Of a stretch of 64,000 nucleotides of DNA, positions 53,736-61,628 are shown piece by piece. Numbering within the stretch: position 1 is the first letter of the stretch; every line of letters starts with the position of its first letter. The stretch is taken from the NCBI GenBank assembly GCA_963707065.1, contig CAVPPJ010000014.1, positions 57,908 through 121,907 on the forward strand. The letters run 5' to 3'. The position numbers and the translations under genes were made by a program. This DNA comes from Palsa-506 sp963707065. Lineage in GTDB: Bacteria; Actinomycetota; Actinomycetes; Streptosporangiales; Streptosporangiaceae. The notes below the pieces were generated by a model that had not been told where the DNA came from, made no database searches, and saw only the letters and a list, made by a program, of their open reading frames with translations.

Positions 53736-54969
53736 ATGAACCTGCGCCCCGATCCCGCCAGGCTGGCGGCCCGGCTGCCGCGGCGCACCGTGCGGCTGCG
53801 GCTGACCGCCCTGTACGGCGGCCTGTTCCTGGCCTCCGGCACCGGCCTGCTGGCCATCACCAACATCCTGGCCCGCAGCCTGCCCGGGCCCGTGTTCCAC
53901 ATCCCAGCCATCCGGCCCCGCCCCGCGCTCGGCGCCCGGCCTTCGCACACCGCCGCGCCCTCCACCGCCTACCTCCAGCAGGTGGCGGCCCAGGAAGTCC
54001 ACCAGCACGCGGCCGCACTGAACCAGCTGCTCGCGGTGTCGGCGATCGCGCTGGGCATCACGGCCATCGCCTCGGCCGCGCTCGGCTGGCTGGTAGCCGG
54101 CCGGGTGCTGCGCCCGCTACGGGAAATGACCGCCACCGCCCGGGCGATCTCCGAAGACAACCTGCACCAGCGGCTGGCCGTCCCCGGCCCCGGCGACGAG
54201 CTCAAAGACCTCGGCGACACCATCGACAGCCTGCTCGAACGGCTGCAAGCAGCCTTCGACGCCCAGCGCCAGTTCGTCGCCAGCGCCTCCCACGAACTGC
54301 GCACCCCGCTCACCCTCACCCGCACCCTGCTGCAGATGGCCCTCACCGACCCCCACCCCACCCTGGCCAGCTACCGGACCACCTGCCAAGACCTGCTGGA
54401 AGCCAGCGACCAGCAAGAACAACTCATCGAGGCACTGCTCACCCTCGCCCGCAGCCAGCGCGGCCTCGACCGCCGCGAGCCCCTCGACCTCGCCACCATC
54501 ACCACCGGCGTCCTGCAGGCCCTCCAGCCACAAGCCGCCGCCCGCGGACTGGCCGTCGAGCGCCTCCATCGCTCCCGCGCCCGTACTGGGCGACGACCGC
54601 CTGCTCCAGCGCCTGGTCACCAACTTGATCGACAACGCGATCCGCCACAACATCCCCGGCGGCCGCATCAGCATCCGAGTCACCGCCGACGGGGAACATC
54701 CCTCGCTGACGATCACCAACACCGGGCCGGTCATCCCCGCCGACCAGGTCACCCGGCTGCTCCAGCCGTTCCAGCGGCTACCCGCCACCCGGCCCGCCGA
54801 CGGCGAAGGCCTCGGCCTGGGCCTGTCCATCGTCGCCGCCATCGCCAAAGCCCACCACGCCACCCTCACCATCAACCCCGGCCAGCGCGGCGGCCTCGAC
54901 ATCGACATCGGCTTCCCCGCAGCCACCCGAACCACCCCAGCCCGCCAAGCGGCACTCGCCACCGCCTGA
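53736..54969 (+). pseudogene. Sensor histidine kinase of the efflux locus, frameshifted
   Basis: ATG 53736 begins a kinase with two membrane helices (LTALYGGLFLASGTGLLAIT and SAIALGITAIASAALGWLVA), HAMP, HisKA (QFVASASHELRTPLTLTRTL with the His) and the start of the ATPase. Near 54565 the frame shifts by one surplus base; the rest, APVLGDDRLLQRLVTNLIDN, HNIPGGRISIRVTADGEH and GLGLGLSIVAAIAKAHHATL, is in the next frame and stops at 54967-54969. Uncorrected, the ATPase lid would be lost. Corrected length is about 411 residues. Confidence 0.82.
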
Positions 54970-55006
54970 CAAACCCCTTCCAGCCTGCCGAACGGGTTGA
55001 GAGTGG

Positions 55007-55190
55007 CTAGGACCAGGTGATGTCCGGGAAGGCGCTGGCGGCTGCGGCGGTGCGGCTGGAGACGCCCAGCCGGGCGTAGATGTTTTCCAGGTGCTTGCGC
55101 ACGGTTCCGCGGGACAGCCCGGGCCGATGGGCGATCTCGGTGTTGTCGTAACCCGCGGCCACCAGCTGGGGGATGCCGACCTGGCGCTCG
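55007..55190 (-). pseudogene. LuxR-type helix-turn-helix, C-terminal remnant
   Basis: The minus strand encodes LVAAGYDNTEIAHRPGLSRG followed by TVRKHLENIYARLGVSSRTA, the second half of a LuxR/NarL DNA-binding domain, ending at TAG 55007-55009. The start LTPRE-type helix and everything before it is replaced by unrelated sequence. It lies between the efflux kinase and the next tRNA half-site. Confidence 0.65.
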
Positions 55191-55471
55191 TCATCTCCCT
55201 GACCTCGAAGTACCTTCTCGCCAACGCGGCCTTCCTGTCCTGGTTCGCACGCCAAAGTCCATCGACCGCGATTGGCGGCCTCTACGACCTGGGGGGTATC
55301 TTCAGCACGTATTCGACGGCCTACTGACGCCGGCTTGCCGAAGAGTCGCCACCGCCAGTCAGGGCGCACGGCCCGATGAACCGAGGTGATCAGCGGCGGC
55401 GCCTACAACAGCGGCCCGGCGTGCGCCGCGCGGGCTTCCCAAGGCTGAGCGACGGCGCTAACGCCGGGCCA

Positions 55472-55527
55472 GCGCGGCCACGACCCGCCCGGAAGAGGCG
55501 CCCGCAGACGGCGAGTCAGCCGTCTAA
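55472..55527 (+). pseudogene. Integrase C-terminal tail fragment
   Basis: The last codons of an integrase, ATTRPEEAPADGESAV and TAA, are retained and match the tail at 63.90-63.96 kb almost exactly. Everything upstream of the tail is replaced by a diverged copy of the long hairpin. It is followed by the GGCACG direct repeats and the tRNA half-site. Confidence 0.7.
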
Positions 55528-55552
55528 TGGCACGTTAATGGCACGCGGACCC
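55526..55552 (+). repeat. GGCACG direct repeats (arm-site candidates)
   Basis: AATGGCACGTTAATGGCACG at 55526-55545 has two GGCACG motifs 11 bases apart between the integrase tail and the tRNA-Ala half-site. The same block is found at 63955-63974 (first copy ACGGCACG) and at 44413-44432. On the other side of the half-site, GGGCACG motifs recur at 55727-55750. Confidence 0.65.
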
Positions 55553-55583
55553 TCACGGGTGATCTTGGTCCGGGTGTTTTGCC

Positions 55584-55628
55584 TGGTGGAGCTAAGGAGA
55601 CTCGAACTCCTGACCCCCTGCTTGCAAA
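55584..55628 (-). repeat. tRNA-Ala(TGC) 3'-half fragment, att-like copy 3
   Basis: The minus strand reads TTTGCAAGCAGGGGGTCAGG then AGTTCGAGTCTCCTTAGCTC and CACCA: anticodon loop through CCA end. The leader GGTGATCTTGGTCCGGGTGT precedes it on the plus strand. The following GGAAGTGGCTGC line begins an element end that recurs at 58074. Confidence 0.9.
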
Positions 55629-55760
55629 GGAAGTGGCTGCAATCGGCGGACCTGCGGCGCACAGGTCAAGTGCATTGCCGGTTGCCTCGTGAGTGACCGT
55701 GAATCACCGGGGGCGACCCTGCTGACGGGCACGCGGCGGGCACGGCGGGCACGGCGGGCT
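55629..55760 (+). repeat. Element-end repeat, copy A
   Basis: About 130 bases (GGAAGTGGC..GGCGGACCTGCGG..CACAGGTCA..GCCGGTTGCC..GTGAGTGACCGTGAATC, then GGGCACG repeats) match 58074-58200 at roughly 80 percent by eye. No gene is supported from here to 55966. Confidence 0.7.
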
Positions 55761-55966
55761 CTCGTGGCGCAAAGCCCAGACCATCTGCTCCGTAGGAACG
55801 GGCGGACCGTCCAGTATGGCTGTCTGCTGGGTCGATATTCCACGCCTGTCGTCCCGCGTCGGTAGCTGGCTACCGCTTTGGCAGCAGTCGAGCATCTTTG
55901 ACAGTCACCCGAGACAAGATTGCTTGATTCAGTCGACTCACGCATTACGAGATCTCTGACCTGCGG

Positions 55967-56302
55967 CTATGACGTCGACGTGCCCGGGCCGGTTGTGGCG
56001 GGATTGCCGTTCGCTGCGAGCAGGTCGAGGAACGGGCCGATCCGGAGTCCTTCCTGGGCGGTGTGCCGGAACAGGTGGTGGCGGTTCACGGAGTACCGGG
56101 TGCGGCGGCCGGTCCGGGTGCGGGTGAGATAGCCCGCTGCTTCCAGGTCGGCCACGATGACCTGGACGGTCCGCTCGGTGAGGCCGACGGCGGCGCTGAT
56201 GTCGCGGATCCGCGCGGTGGGGGTGCGGGCGATCTCCACCAGCACGTGCCCGTGCCCGGTCAGCAGCGTCCAGCTGCCGCCGCGCTCGTCAGTAACACTC
56301 AT
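55967..56302 (-). CDS. Winged-helix regulator (MarR/ArsR-like)
   Basis: ATG 56302 gives 111 residues: GGSWTLLTGHGHVLVEIART, then PTARIRDISAAVGLTERTVQ, IVADLEAAGYLTRTRTGRRT and RYSVNRHHLFRHTAQEG. This is a compact winged helix of the type that reads ligand or phosphorylation indirectly. It is divergent from the STAS and response-regulator genes; four 14-base tandem repeats sit right in front of it and may be its operators. Confidence 0.85.
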   Translation of the reverse strand: MSVTDERGGSWTLLTGHGHVLVEIARTPTARIRDISAAVGLTERTVQVIVADLEAAGYLTRTRTGRRTRYSVNRHHLFRHTAQEGLRIGPFLDLLAANGNPATTGPGTSTS

Positions 56303-56315
56303 ACCTGCTGAGTAT

Positions 56316-56371
56316 ATCCACGCGAGAACATCCACGCGAGAACATCCACGCGAGAACATCCACGCGAGAAA
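56316..56371 (+). repeat. Four tandem 14-bp repeats in a divergent promoter
   Basis: The unit ATCCACGCGAGAAC occurs at 56316, 56330, 56344 and 56358 (last base varies), then CGCGAG-AAATTA-CTCGCG gives an inverted half at 56363-56380. The array lies between the winged-helix gene and the STAS gene, beside AT-rich TTTTTCTCATGTTTCTATTG sequence that may hold a promoter. Confidence 0.85.
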
Positions 56372-56519
56372 TTACTCGCGTGAGAAATCCCGCGAAGTTT
56401 TTCTCATGTTTCTATTGACAGGTCTCCGCCCGGCCCATGATCCTGGTAGCGCCCTGATCGGTCAGGGACGCGGCAGTAGCCGAACTTCGGCCACGCTCCG
56501 GTCACAGGAGGTGACACAG

Positions 56520-56933
56520 ATGCCTGAGGCCAGCTTCCCTGTTGAGGCGGTCAGCGGCGTACCCGTCGTGACGGCGCCCGGGGAGATCGATATCACCAAT
56601 GCCGCCGGGTTGCGGGCGGCGCTGCTCGAAGCAGCCGGGCACGGGAGCAGGACGCTGGTGGTCGACATGACCCGGACACGGTTCTGCGATTCGGCCGGGC
56701 TTCACGTCCTGGTCCGCGCGCACCAGCGGGCACGGGCCGACGGCGGCGAGCTGCTGCTGGTCATCTGCGCCGCTGCCGTCCTCCGCATCTTCGCGCTCAC
56801 CGGCCTCGACCGTCTGATCCCCAACTTCCCGGACCTGGACCAGGCCCTCGCGCCCGCGGCTCCCGGTTTCATCAGCCCGCCCGGCGCGCTGGCTGCCGCG
56901 CCCGCGGCCCCGGCAACGCTGGGCGCCGCCTGA
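56520..56933 (+). CDS. STAS-domain anti-anti-sigma factor
   Basis: ATG 56520 has a strong AGGAGGTGACAC site. The 137-residue protein is a single STAS domain: VPVVTAPGEIDITNAAGLRA, TLVVDMTRTRFCDSAGLHVL with the phospho-acceptor Ser58, and HQRARADGGELLLVICAAAV. Such proteins bind anti-sigma kinases when unphosphorylated. The last 25 residues are an Ala/Pro tail. Its TGA (56931-56933) shares one base with the ATG of the response-regulator gene (56933). Confidence 0.9.
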   Translation: MPEASFPVEAVSGVPVVTAPGEIDITNAAGLRAALLEAAGHGSRTLVVDMTRTRFCDSAGLHVLVRAHQRARADGGELLLVICAAAVLRIFALTGLDRLIPNFPDLDQALAPAAPGFISPPGALAAAPAAPATLGAA

Positions 56934-57379
56934 TGACCAGCTCAGCCCTGCTCGTCGGTGCCGCCGATGTTCTCCTGGTCGAGGACGACCCCGGAGACGT
57001 GCTGCTGACCAGGGAAGCCTTTGAGGGCCATCACCTGGGCCTGCAATTGCACGTCGTCGGCGACGGCGAGACGGCGATGCGGTTCCTGCGCCGCACCGAT
57101 GACTTCGCGGGCATGGCACGGCCTGCCCTGGTCTTGCTCGACCTCAACCTCCCCCGCCGCGGCGGCCTGGAGGTCCTCGGCGAACTCAAGGCCGACTCCG
57201 TCCTGCGCACCATCCCCGTGGTCGTGCTCACCACATCGCAGGCCGAGACCGACATCCTGCGCAGCTACGAACTGCACGCCAACGCCTACGTCATCAAGCC
57301 GTTCGACGCCGCCCGGTTCACCGACGCGATCAGGCACATCGACGACTTCTTCCTGACCTTGGTAAAGCGCCCGAAGTAG
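56933..57379 (+). CDS. Stand-alone response regulator (Rcp1-like)
   Basis: The 148-residue protein is a receiver only: VLLVEDDPGDVLLTREAFEG, LVLLDLNLPRRGGLEVLGEL with D70, TIPVVVLTTSQAETDILRSY and YVIKPFDAARFTDAIRHID. The DLNLP and extra loop before it place it in the Rcp1/phytochrome-partner group, which passes phosphate to other proteins. Its start overlaps the STAS stop. The partner kinase is not in the window. Confidence 0.9.
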   Translation: MTSSALLVGAADVLLVEDDPGDVLLTREAFEGHHLGLQLHVVGDGETAMRFLRRTDDFAGMARPALVLLDLNLPRRGGLEVLGELKADSVLRTIPVVVLTTSQAETDILRSYELHANAYVIKPFDAARFTDAIRHIDDFFLTLVKRPK

Positions 57380-57984
57380 CCGCCGCAGCCCGGCTGCATC
57401 AGCCAGGTGAGGACTCCCTGCTTGCAAATCGACGTATCTTCCTGGGCTGATATCGCTGACCTGCGCTCGCGGCCGTCATTGAGTGACCGCTGCGTACCGC
57501 TGTTGACCGGGGTTAATGGCGCGGAGGTCTTGGTTCTTGCCGCGCTCTTCCGCGCTAAAGACGTCCGGGTGCTCCCGTCGCCGCGCGGTGCGTAGCCCAG
57601 CAGCTGCTGCTCCCACGCGCCGATCGGCCAGCTGCCGGGCGGGTGCACCCTGAGCATCTGGCCGTTCATCTGGTAGAGCACTTCCCAGCCGTCTGTCCCT
57701 AGCTCATCCTGAACCCTCATCGCCAGGTCCCGGCCGCGCTCCTGCAATGCCCGCCTATCAGTGTCCCGGTCGTCCCAGTTATCGTTCCACACTTGCAGGT
57801 CATCAAGCAGCTGGCTTGTCAGCCGGTCGCTCCACGGTCTGACGGGATGCCGCGGCTCGGCCGGCCGGGCACCGACCCATCGTCCGGGAGGCGCTGGAGC
57901 CTCCTTCTCTTCTTTGGTCAGCACCCACCAGATGCCGCAGGCACCGTCGTCCCAGGCGATGAGCACCCTGCGCGCTTCCGTCAT
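57286..57984 (-). CDS. Trp-rich hypothetical protein, 3' end rewritten by an att junction
   Basis: ATG 57984 (behind a weak purine run) begins MTEARRVLIAWDDGACGIWW, continues RLTSQLLDDLQVWNDNWDDR and MRVQDELGTDGWEVLYQMNG and reaches QLLGYAPRGDGSTRTSL near 57590. From there the frame runs on through the short tRNA-Ala remnant at 57412 and antisense to the response regulator, stopping at 57286. The natural protein is probably about 130 residues and was cut at the junction. Family not recognised; the DDG..W pattern suggests a small nucleotide- or peptide-binding protein, unproven. Confidence 0.5.
   Translation of the reverse strand: MTEARRVLIAWDDGACGIWWVLTKEEKEAPAPPGRWVGARPAEPRHPVRPWSDRLTSQLLDDLQVWNDNWDDRDTDRRALQERGRDLAMRVQDELGTDGWEVLYQMNGQMLRVHPPGSWPIGAWEQQLLGYAPRGDGSTRTSLARKSAARTKTSAPLTPVNSGTQRSLNDGRERRSAISAQEDTSICKQGVLTWLMQPGCGGYFGRFTKVRKKSSMCLIASVNRAASNGLMT
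57412..57427 (-). repeat. tRNA-Ala(TGC) anticodon-arm fragment, att-like copy 4
   Basis: GACTCCCTGCTTGCAAA keeps only the anticodon loop and stem; the T-arm side is absent. The following 110 bases match the sequence after the copy at 44282, so the two junctions share an origin. Confidence 0.6.
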
Positions 57985-58045
57985 GCCGCGAGAATACCGA
58001 TCGTTTTGCAAAGCCAGGGTTTGCGCCCGCCTTAACTTCCGGTCC

Positions 58046-58073
58046 CTCGAGCTCCTGACCCCCTGCTTGCAAA
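58046..58073 (-). repeat. tRNA-Ala(TGC) 3'-half fragment, att-like copy 5 (partial)
   Basis: CTCGAGCTCCTGACCCCCTG and CTTGCAAA keep part of the T-arm to the anticodon loop, with one change (CGAG for CGAA) and no acceptor end. The next 130 bases match the end repeat at 55629. Confidence 0.75.
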
Positions 58074-58380
58074 GGAAGTGGCCGCGACCGGCGGACCTGC
58101 GGCTGCACAGGTCAGGTACACCGTCGGTTGCCCCGTGAGTAACCGTGAATCGCCGTGCGTGCCCCTGCTGACGGGCACGCAGCGGGCACGAGCGGAGCTT
58201 TTCTGGTACATGGCCCTGGCCGTCTGATCCGTAGCAAGATCGGGTCTGTCCAGGGCCATCCATGACTCTAGACCTGACCTGCTTGCTGCTCATGTAGACA
58301 ACGGTCGATTCCAGCGGTATCCGCATTCGTCCAAGTCCGTTGTTAGCATCCGCGTTAGCAAGATCAGCAAGTTTGGCCAC
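58074..58380 (+). repeat. Element-end repeat, copies B
   Basis: 58074-58200 matches 55629-55760; 58215-58380 matches 60450-60610 (TCTGATCCGTAGCAAGAT, TGTTGTTAGCA-TCCG, GTTAGCAAGATCAGC). No gene is supported here. Confidence 0.65.
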
Positions 58381-58420
58381 TGAGGGACCCGTCTGCACGC
58401 CTCGCTGCTGCGGGCACGGC

Positions 58421-58759
58421 TTAGTGGTGGCCGCCGCCAGTGCCGCCGTGCCCGTCAAAACCGCCGCCGTGCCCGCTGATCCCGCCACCGTGGCCGTCGC
58501 CGTATCCGCCGTGGCCGCCGCTGTGTGTACCGAACCAGCCGTGGTGCTTGCTACCTGGGGCAGGCACGACCAAGTTGCCGTCGTAAGCGTCGGTCGTGCC
58601 TGACGCTGGCGGCTTGCGGCGCTCTCGCAAGACCTGACGGACAACGTGAATGACCCACACAGTGCCCACCACGGCGAGGAAGATCAGAAGTTCCGCGTGA
58701 CTGGACAACGACCGTCTCCGTTCGCCAAGTTGCCAGCTCAACGGTAAGCCGCTTATCAC
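58421..58759 (-). CDS. Small membrane protein with Gly/His-rich tail
   Basis: The 112-residue product has one helix (LLIFLAVVGTVWVIHVVRQV, about 24-43), a basic stretch RERRKPP and a tail in which GHG and GG are repeated about ten times with eleven histidines. His-rich tails of this sort can bind metal ions; this is inference. No close family is recognised. The start could be later than ATG 58759. It sits between two tRNA half-sites. Confidence 0.5.
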   Translation of the reverse strand: MISGLPLSWQLGERRRSLSSHAELLIFLAVVGTVWVIHVVRQVLRERRKPPASGTTDAYDGNLVVPAPGSKHHGWFGTHSGGHGGYGDGHGGGISGHGGGFDGHGGTGGGHH

Positions 58760-58959
58760 CCGATGTAAATGCCGCGGCCTGGAGGACGCAGGCCTGTCGG
58801 CAGCCCAGAGCTACGAACCGCGGACTGGCTTGCTGGCCAGCTCCTCATCTTGGCCCGTGCCCGGTGTGCCCATCCGGACCGCCTGACCAATTGACCGTTT
58901 CCTTATCAGGCAAACGAGACGATACCGATGCCAGCTGCTGTTCAGGTCCTGACCTGGGC

Positions 58960-59346
58960 CTATGATCCGCGGGCGTCCGTGCGTGTCTGCCGTCTGCCGT
59001 AGTGGTTGTCACGCAGGTCGACACTCAGCAGGTACTCGTAGGGACCGAGCGATCCGGCCGATCGGGCGCTGACGATGGCGCGGGCCTCGAAGGCTGTCAG
59101 CAGCTGCTGGGCGACGGCAGCGGCAGCAGGGCTGAGCTTCGCGGCTTCGCGGAACACTTCGAGCGGATCGGTCTCCTCCTGCGCGTAGCCGGGCAGGCTG
59201 AAGCCCGCCGCCTGGAGGGCGTAACGGAGCTGACTCGCCACATCTGATGCCGGGGTTCCGGCGAAGACGGAGCAGACGGGGCCGTCGAAGTCGAGCAGGA
59301 GATGACGGGTGCCTTTGATGATCTGCCCGATGCTGCGGCTGGTCAT
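58960..59346 (-). CDS. HAD hydrolase, truncated (N-terminal part)
   Basis: ATG 59346 overlaps the GntR stop by ATGA. The product begins TRHLLLDFDGPVCSVFAGTP with the DxDG nucleophile motif of HAD phosphatases and runs to FEARAIVSARSAG, where similarity ends at about residue 105 of an expected 210-220. The last part, YEYLLSVDLRDNHYGRRQTR, is foreign. The missing half, with GYxTKPxK, is found as a scrap on the other strand at 60096. It is unlikely to be an active phosphatase. Confidence 0.7.
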   Translation of the reverse strand: MTSRSIGQIIKGTRHLLLDFDGPVCSVFAGTPASDVASQLRYALQAAGFSLPGYAQEETDPLEVFREAAKLSPAAAAVAQQLLTAFEARAIVSARSAGSLGPYEYLLSVDLRDNHYGRRQTRTDARGS

Positions 59347-60221
59347 CGCGGGTGGTCACGGCTGACGGTGGCCCACATGCTGTCGAACCAGGCCTGGGCC
59401 TGGGCGACGTACTGGCCGCCGACCGAATCCGGGGCATCTCCCTGCTCGTAGTGGAACATGGTGGCGTCCTTGCCCATCAGGTCATACACCGGGACGCTCT
59501 CGCCGTGCAGTGTCACCGTGTGCTCGGCAATCGGGTAGAACCCGAAGAACGCCTCGGCCCGGTTCAGGATGTACAGCTTGAACATCGGCGCCGCGCCATG
59601 CACCCTGACCTGCGCAGAGGCCGAGTGCACTAGCCCCAGGTCGGCCAGCTCGGCCACCGACTCGGTGATTGCCTCGGTATGGCGCCGGGAGATCTGCTCG
59701 GCTCTCTCCCGGAACGCCGGCTCATCGGCCAGGTCGCCGACCCGGCACGGGATGGCCCACGGCTGGCTGGTGTCCGGGACCAGTATCCGGATGTCGATGC
59801 TTTCGGGCGCGAGCTGGCCCAGCCGGATCTTGTCCAGCGGCTCCTGGATGACGCCATGCAGAGTCTCGCCGGAGAACCCGGCGAAGTCGATCGATACCTT
59901 CGGCCGCTCGAAGGCACGCTCGACATGCGGGCGCAGGGCGATCGCCCGGGCGGTGCGCTCACGGACGAATACTCCGCTGCCCTGCCGGGACACGATCAGT
60001 CCCTCGTCTCTCAGCAGGCGGATGGCCTGCTGGACGGTCATCCTGGCCACGCCGTACCGCTTAGCCAGCTCGTTGCCTGACGGAAGCTTCTCGCCGGGCA
60101 CCTGGCAGGCATCACCGTAATCGGATACGCCACCAAGCCCGCCAAAGCAGACGCCCTCGAACGCGTCCAGGCCGCAGCCTGACACCTCGCCGGATAGCGA
60201 TACGGCGGAAGGATCGGGCAC
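59343..60221 (-). CDS. GntR family regulator, N-terminus replaced
   Basis: The conserved part starts at PGEKLPSGNELAKRYGVARM (about 60095) and includes TVQQAIRLLRDEGLIVSRQG and SGVFVRERTARAIALRPHVE, a GntR winged helix, followed by a C-terminal effector domain of about 170 residues (DIRILVPDTSQPWAIPCRVG). The first helix (before PGEKLPSG) is missing: the sequence upstream of 60095 is an antisense HAD scrap. A GTG at 60221 would give a 292-residue chimera. Whether it still binds DNA is doubtful. It forms a coupled pair with the HAD gene. Confidence 0.65.
   Translation of the reverse strand: MPDPSAVSLSGEVSGCGLDAFEGVCFGGLGGVSDYGDACQVPGEKLPSGNELAKRYGVARMTVQQAIRLLRDEGLIVSRQGSGVFVRERTARAIALRPHVERAFERPKVSIDFAGFSGETLHGVIQEPLDKIRLGQLAPESIDIRILVPDTSQPWAIPCRVGDLADEPAFRERAEQISRRHTEAITESVAELADLGLVHSASAQVRVHGAAPMFKLYILNRAEAFFGFYPIAEHTVTLHGESVPVYDLMGKDATMFHYEQGDAPDSVGGQYVAQAQAWFDSMWATVSRDHPR
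60096..60182 (+). pseudogene. HAD hydrolase, C-terminal scrap
   Basis: The plus strand reads GHLAGITVIGYATKPAKADA then LERVQAAA and TGA. It matches the end of HAD hydrolases (compare the remnant at 47359-47607) and lies head-to-head with the truncated GntR gene. It must come from a sister copy of the GntR/HAD module rejoined in inverted orientation. Confidence 0.65.
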
Positions 60222-60272
60222 GTGAGGGGCACGCCGACCCTAAACGGGTGATCTTGGTCCGGGTGTTTTGCC

Positions 60273-60317
60273 TGGTGGAGCTAAGGAGACTCGAACTCCT
60301 GACCCCCTGCTTGCAAA
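60273..60317 (-). repeat. tRNA-Ala(TGC) 3'-half fragment, att-like copy 6
   Basis: The minus strand reads TTTGCAAGCAGGGGGTCAGG, AGTTCGAGTCTCCTTAGCTC and CACCA, identical to copy 3. The leader GGTGATCTTGGTCCGGGTGT precedes it. Sequence after the loop (AATCCGCGCAGG) differs from that at copies 1 and 3. Confidence 0.9.
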
Positions 60318-60715
60318 ATCCGCGCAGGTTGTCTGACGTGGTCGCTGGCCTGCGAATCCACGGTTTGCTAGTCCTATAGAGTCCGATGAGATCCAGGCCC
60401 GTTGGTGTCAACCGTGGGTGTCAGGCGGACCGACCGGGGCCTCGTCTCTGAGCTTCTGATCCGTAGCAAGATTCCGGCCGTCCAGACCGGTCCGTAGCTG
60501 TCCGGCTGTCCTGTTCGCAGGGTCTCCGGCGACGGCCTGGTCCAGGGGCTTCCGAGGCTGTCCGAATCTGTTGTTAGCAAATCCGTTAGCACGATCAGCT
60601 GACCCTTGGGGCCCGGGATGTGGACTGCGGACCCGGGAGGACTGCCGCGGCGGTTCCCCCGGGTCTGCGCGGACCAAAGCCGACGGTGCACGGGAACGTG
60701 GACTCGGCTGTCTGA
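60318..60715 (+). repeat. Element-end region, copy C
   Basis: 60450-60610 repeats 58215-58380 in diverged form. No supported gene lies in this stretch; a GTTGTTAGCA/CGTTAGCACGATCAGC block is the clearest shared part. Confidence 0.55.
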
Positions 60716-61096
60716 TTACCTGACTGCCGCTCCGCCTGGAAGATACACCACCTCAGCTTGCGGATCATAAACGATCACGCCGACGCGGTCGGCGAGCTCG
60801 AAGATAGCTAGCAGCACCGAGTCGGGGCATGACCACTTGATCGCCAGCCCGGCCCCGCCACCGAGCGAGGGTTCCCAACTGGGCTCGATGGTCCAGGGAC
60901 TGCCGTCCGGGTCGTCCTCCAGGGACGGCCAGCGGTGCTTGATCTCGCCCATGAACCTAGCCATCTCCGGGCCGGGCGCAGGAAGCGGACTGTCGGCACC
61001 GCTGATCAGCCGCTGCTCCTCAGCGTCCAGGAGGCGCCGGACCTCAGCGACAGTTGACGGGCCCGAGGCCGGGAACACCTGGAGGTCAAAGCTCAT
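60716..61096 (-). CDS. Hypothetical protein, SMI1-like immunity pattern possible
   Basis: ATG 61096 gives 126 residues, MSFDLQVFPASGPSTVAEVR then RLLDAEEQRLISGADSPLPA, RWPSLEDDPDGSPWTIEPSW and DRVGVIVYDPQAEVVYLPGG. The family is common in actinomycetes as single genes and has no known activity; the alpha/beta layout recalls immunity or self-protection proteins. Located right of the sixth half-site. Confidence 0.75.
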   Translation of the reverse strand: MSFDLQVFPASGPSTVAEVRRLLDAEEQRLISGADSPLPAPGPEMARFMGEIKHRWPSLEDDPDGSPWTIEPSWEPSLGGGAGLAIKWSCPDSVLLAIFELADRVGVIVYDPQAEVVYLPGGAAVR

Positions 61097-61628
61097 GCAC
61101 TCATTCCTGACCATGCGCTCGCTGCGACCCAAGCCTACAGACCGCATGGCCTGGTTCTTAGGCCACGATCCCTGTTGTCAGGCTGACCGGGGAAGACCGG
61201 AACTTTCGACTTCTTCCTTATCAGGTTTCTTCGGTCGGCTTGGTCACCTGGCTGATCGCAGCCTGAGCATCCATCGGTGTGCCCACAGGTGACCGTGACT
61301 CTCCTTTGGTGGCCGTCCGATCGGGCAGTGGCGAGCACGGCATGGCACGATGCGTGATCTTCGCTCGCCATATGTCAGGGAGCGGCTTTACAGACCGTGA
61401 CTGCACTTCCACCCCATGCCACGCACGCCGGTTGTGCCGCTTTGTCTGGCTGGCGTATTCTGCAAGTTGGCAGCCACGTCTGCCCGATCCGAGCTACGCC
61501 AGCCCGGCGCTGGTGGTAGTGCCTGAGGACAAGAGCGGCACAGCCCTCGCGTGATTCCTTCCCTTCCATCGTGATTTCCTCTATGCGGTGGCCAGGCGCC
61601 GGGACGCGGCCACCGGAGCAGGGGCACG
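61097..61628. other. Non-coding stretch of 532 bases
   Basis: No supported gene. A 91-residue frame at 61279-61554 has no family features. A TTCCTTATCAGG-like line is shared with 58900. Confidence 0.4.

Noticed and set aside
56316..56371. Possible CRISPR array
   Set aside because: Four 14-base units with no spacers; more likely operator repeats.
61279..61554. 91-residue plus-strand frame
   Set aside because: No family pattern, no ribosome site and poor codon bias.
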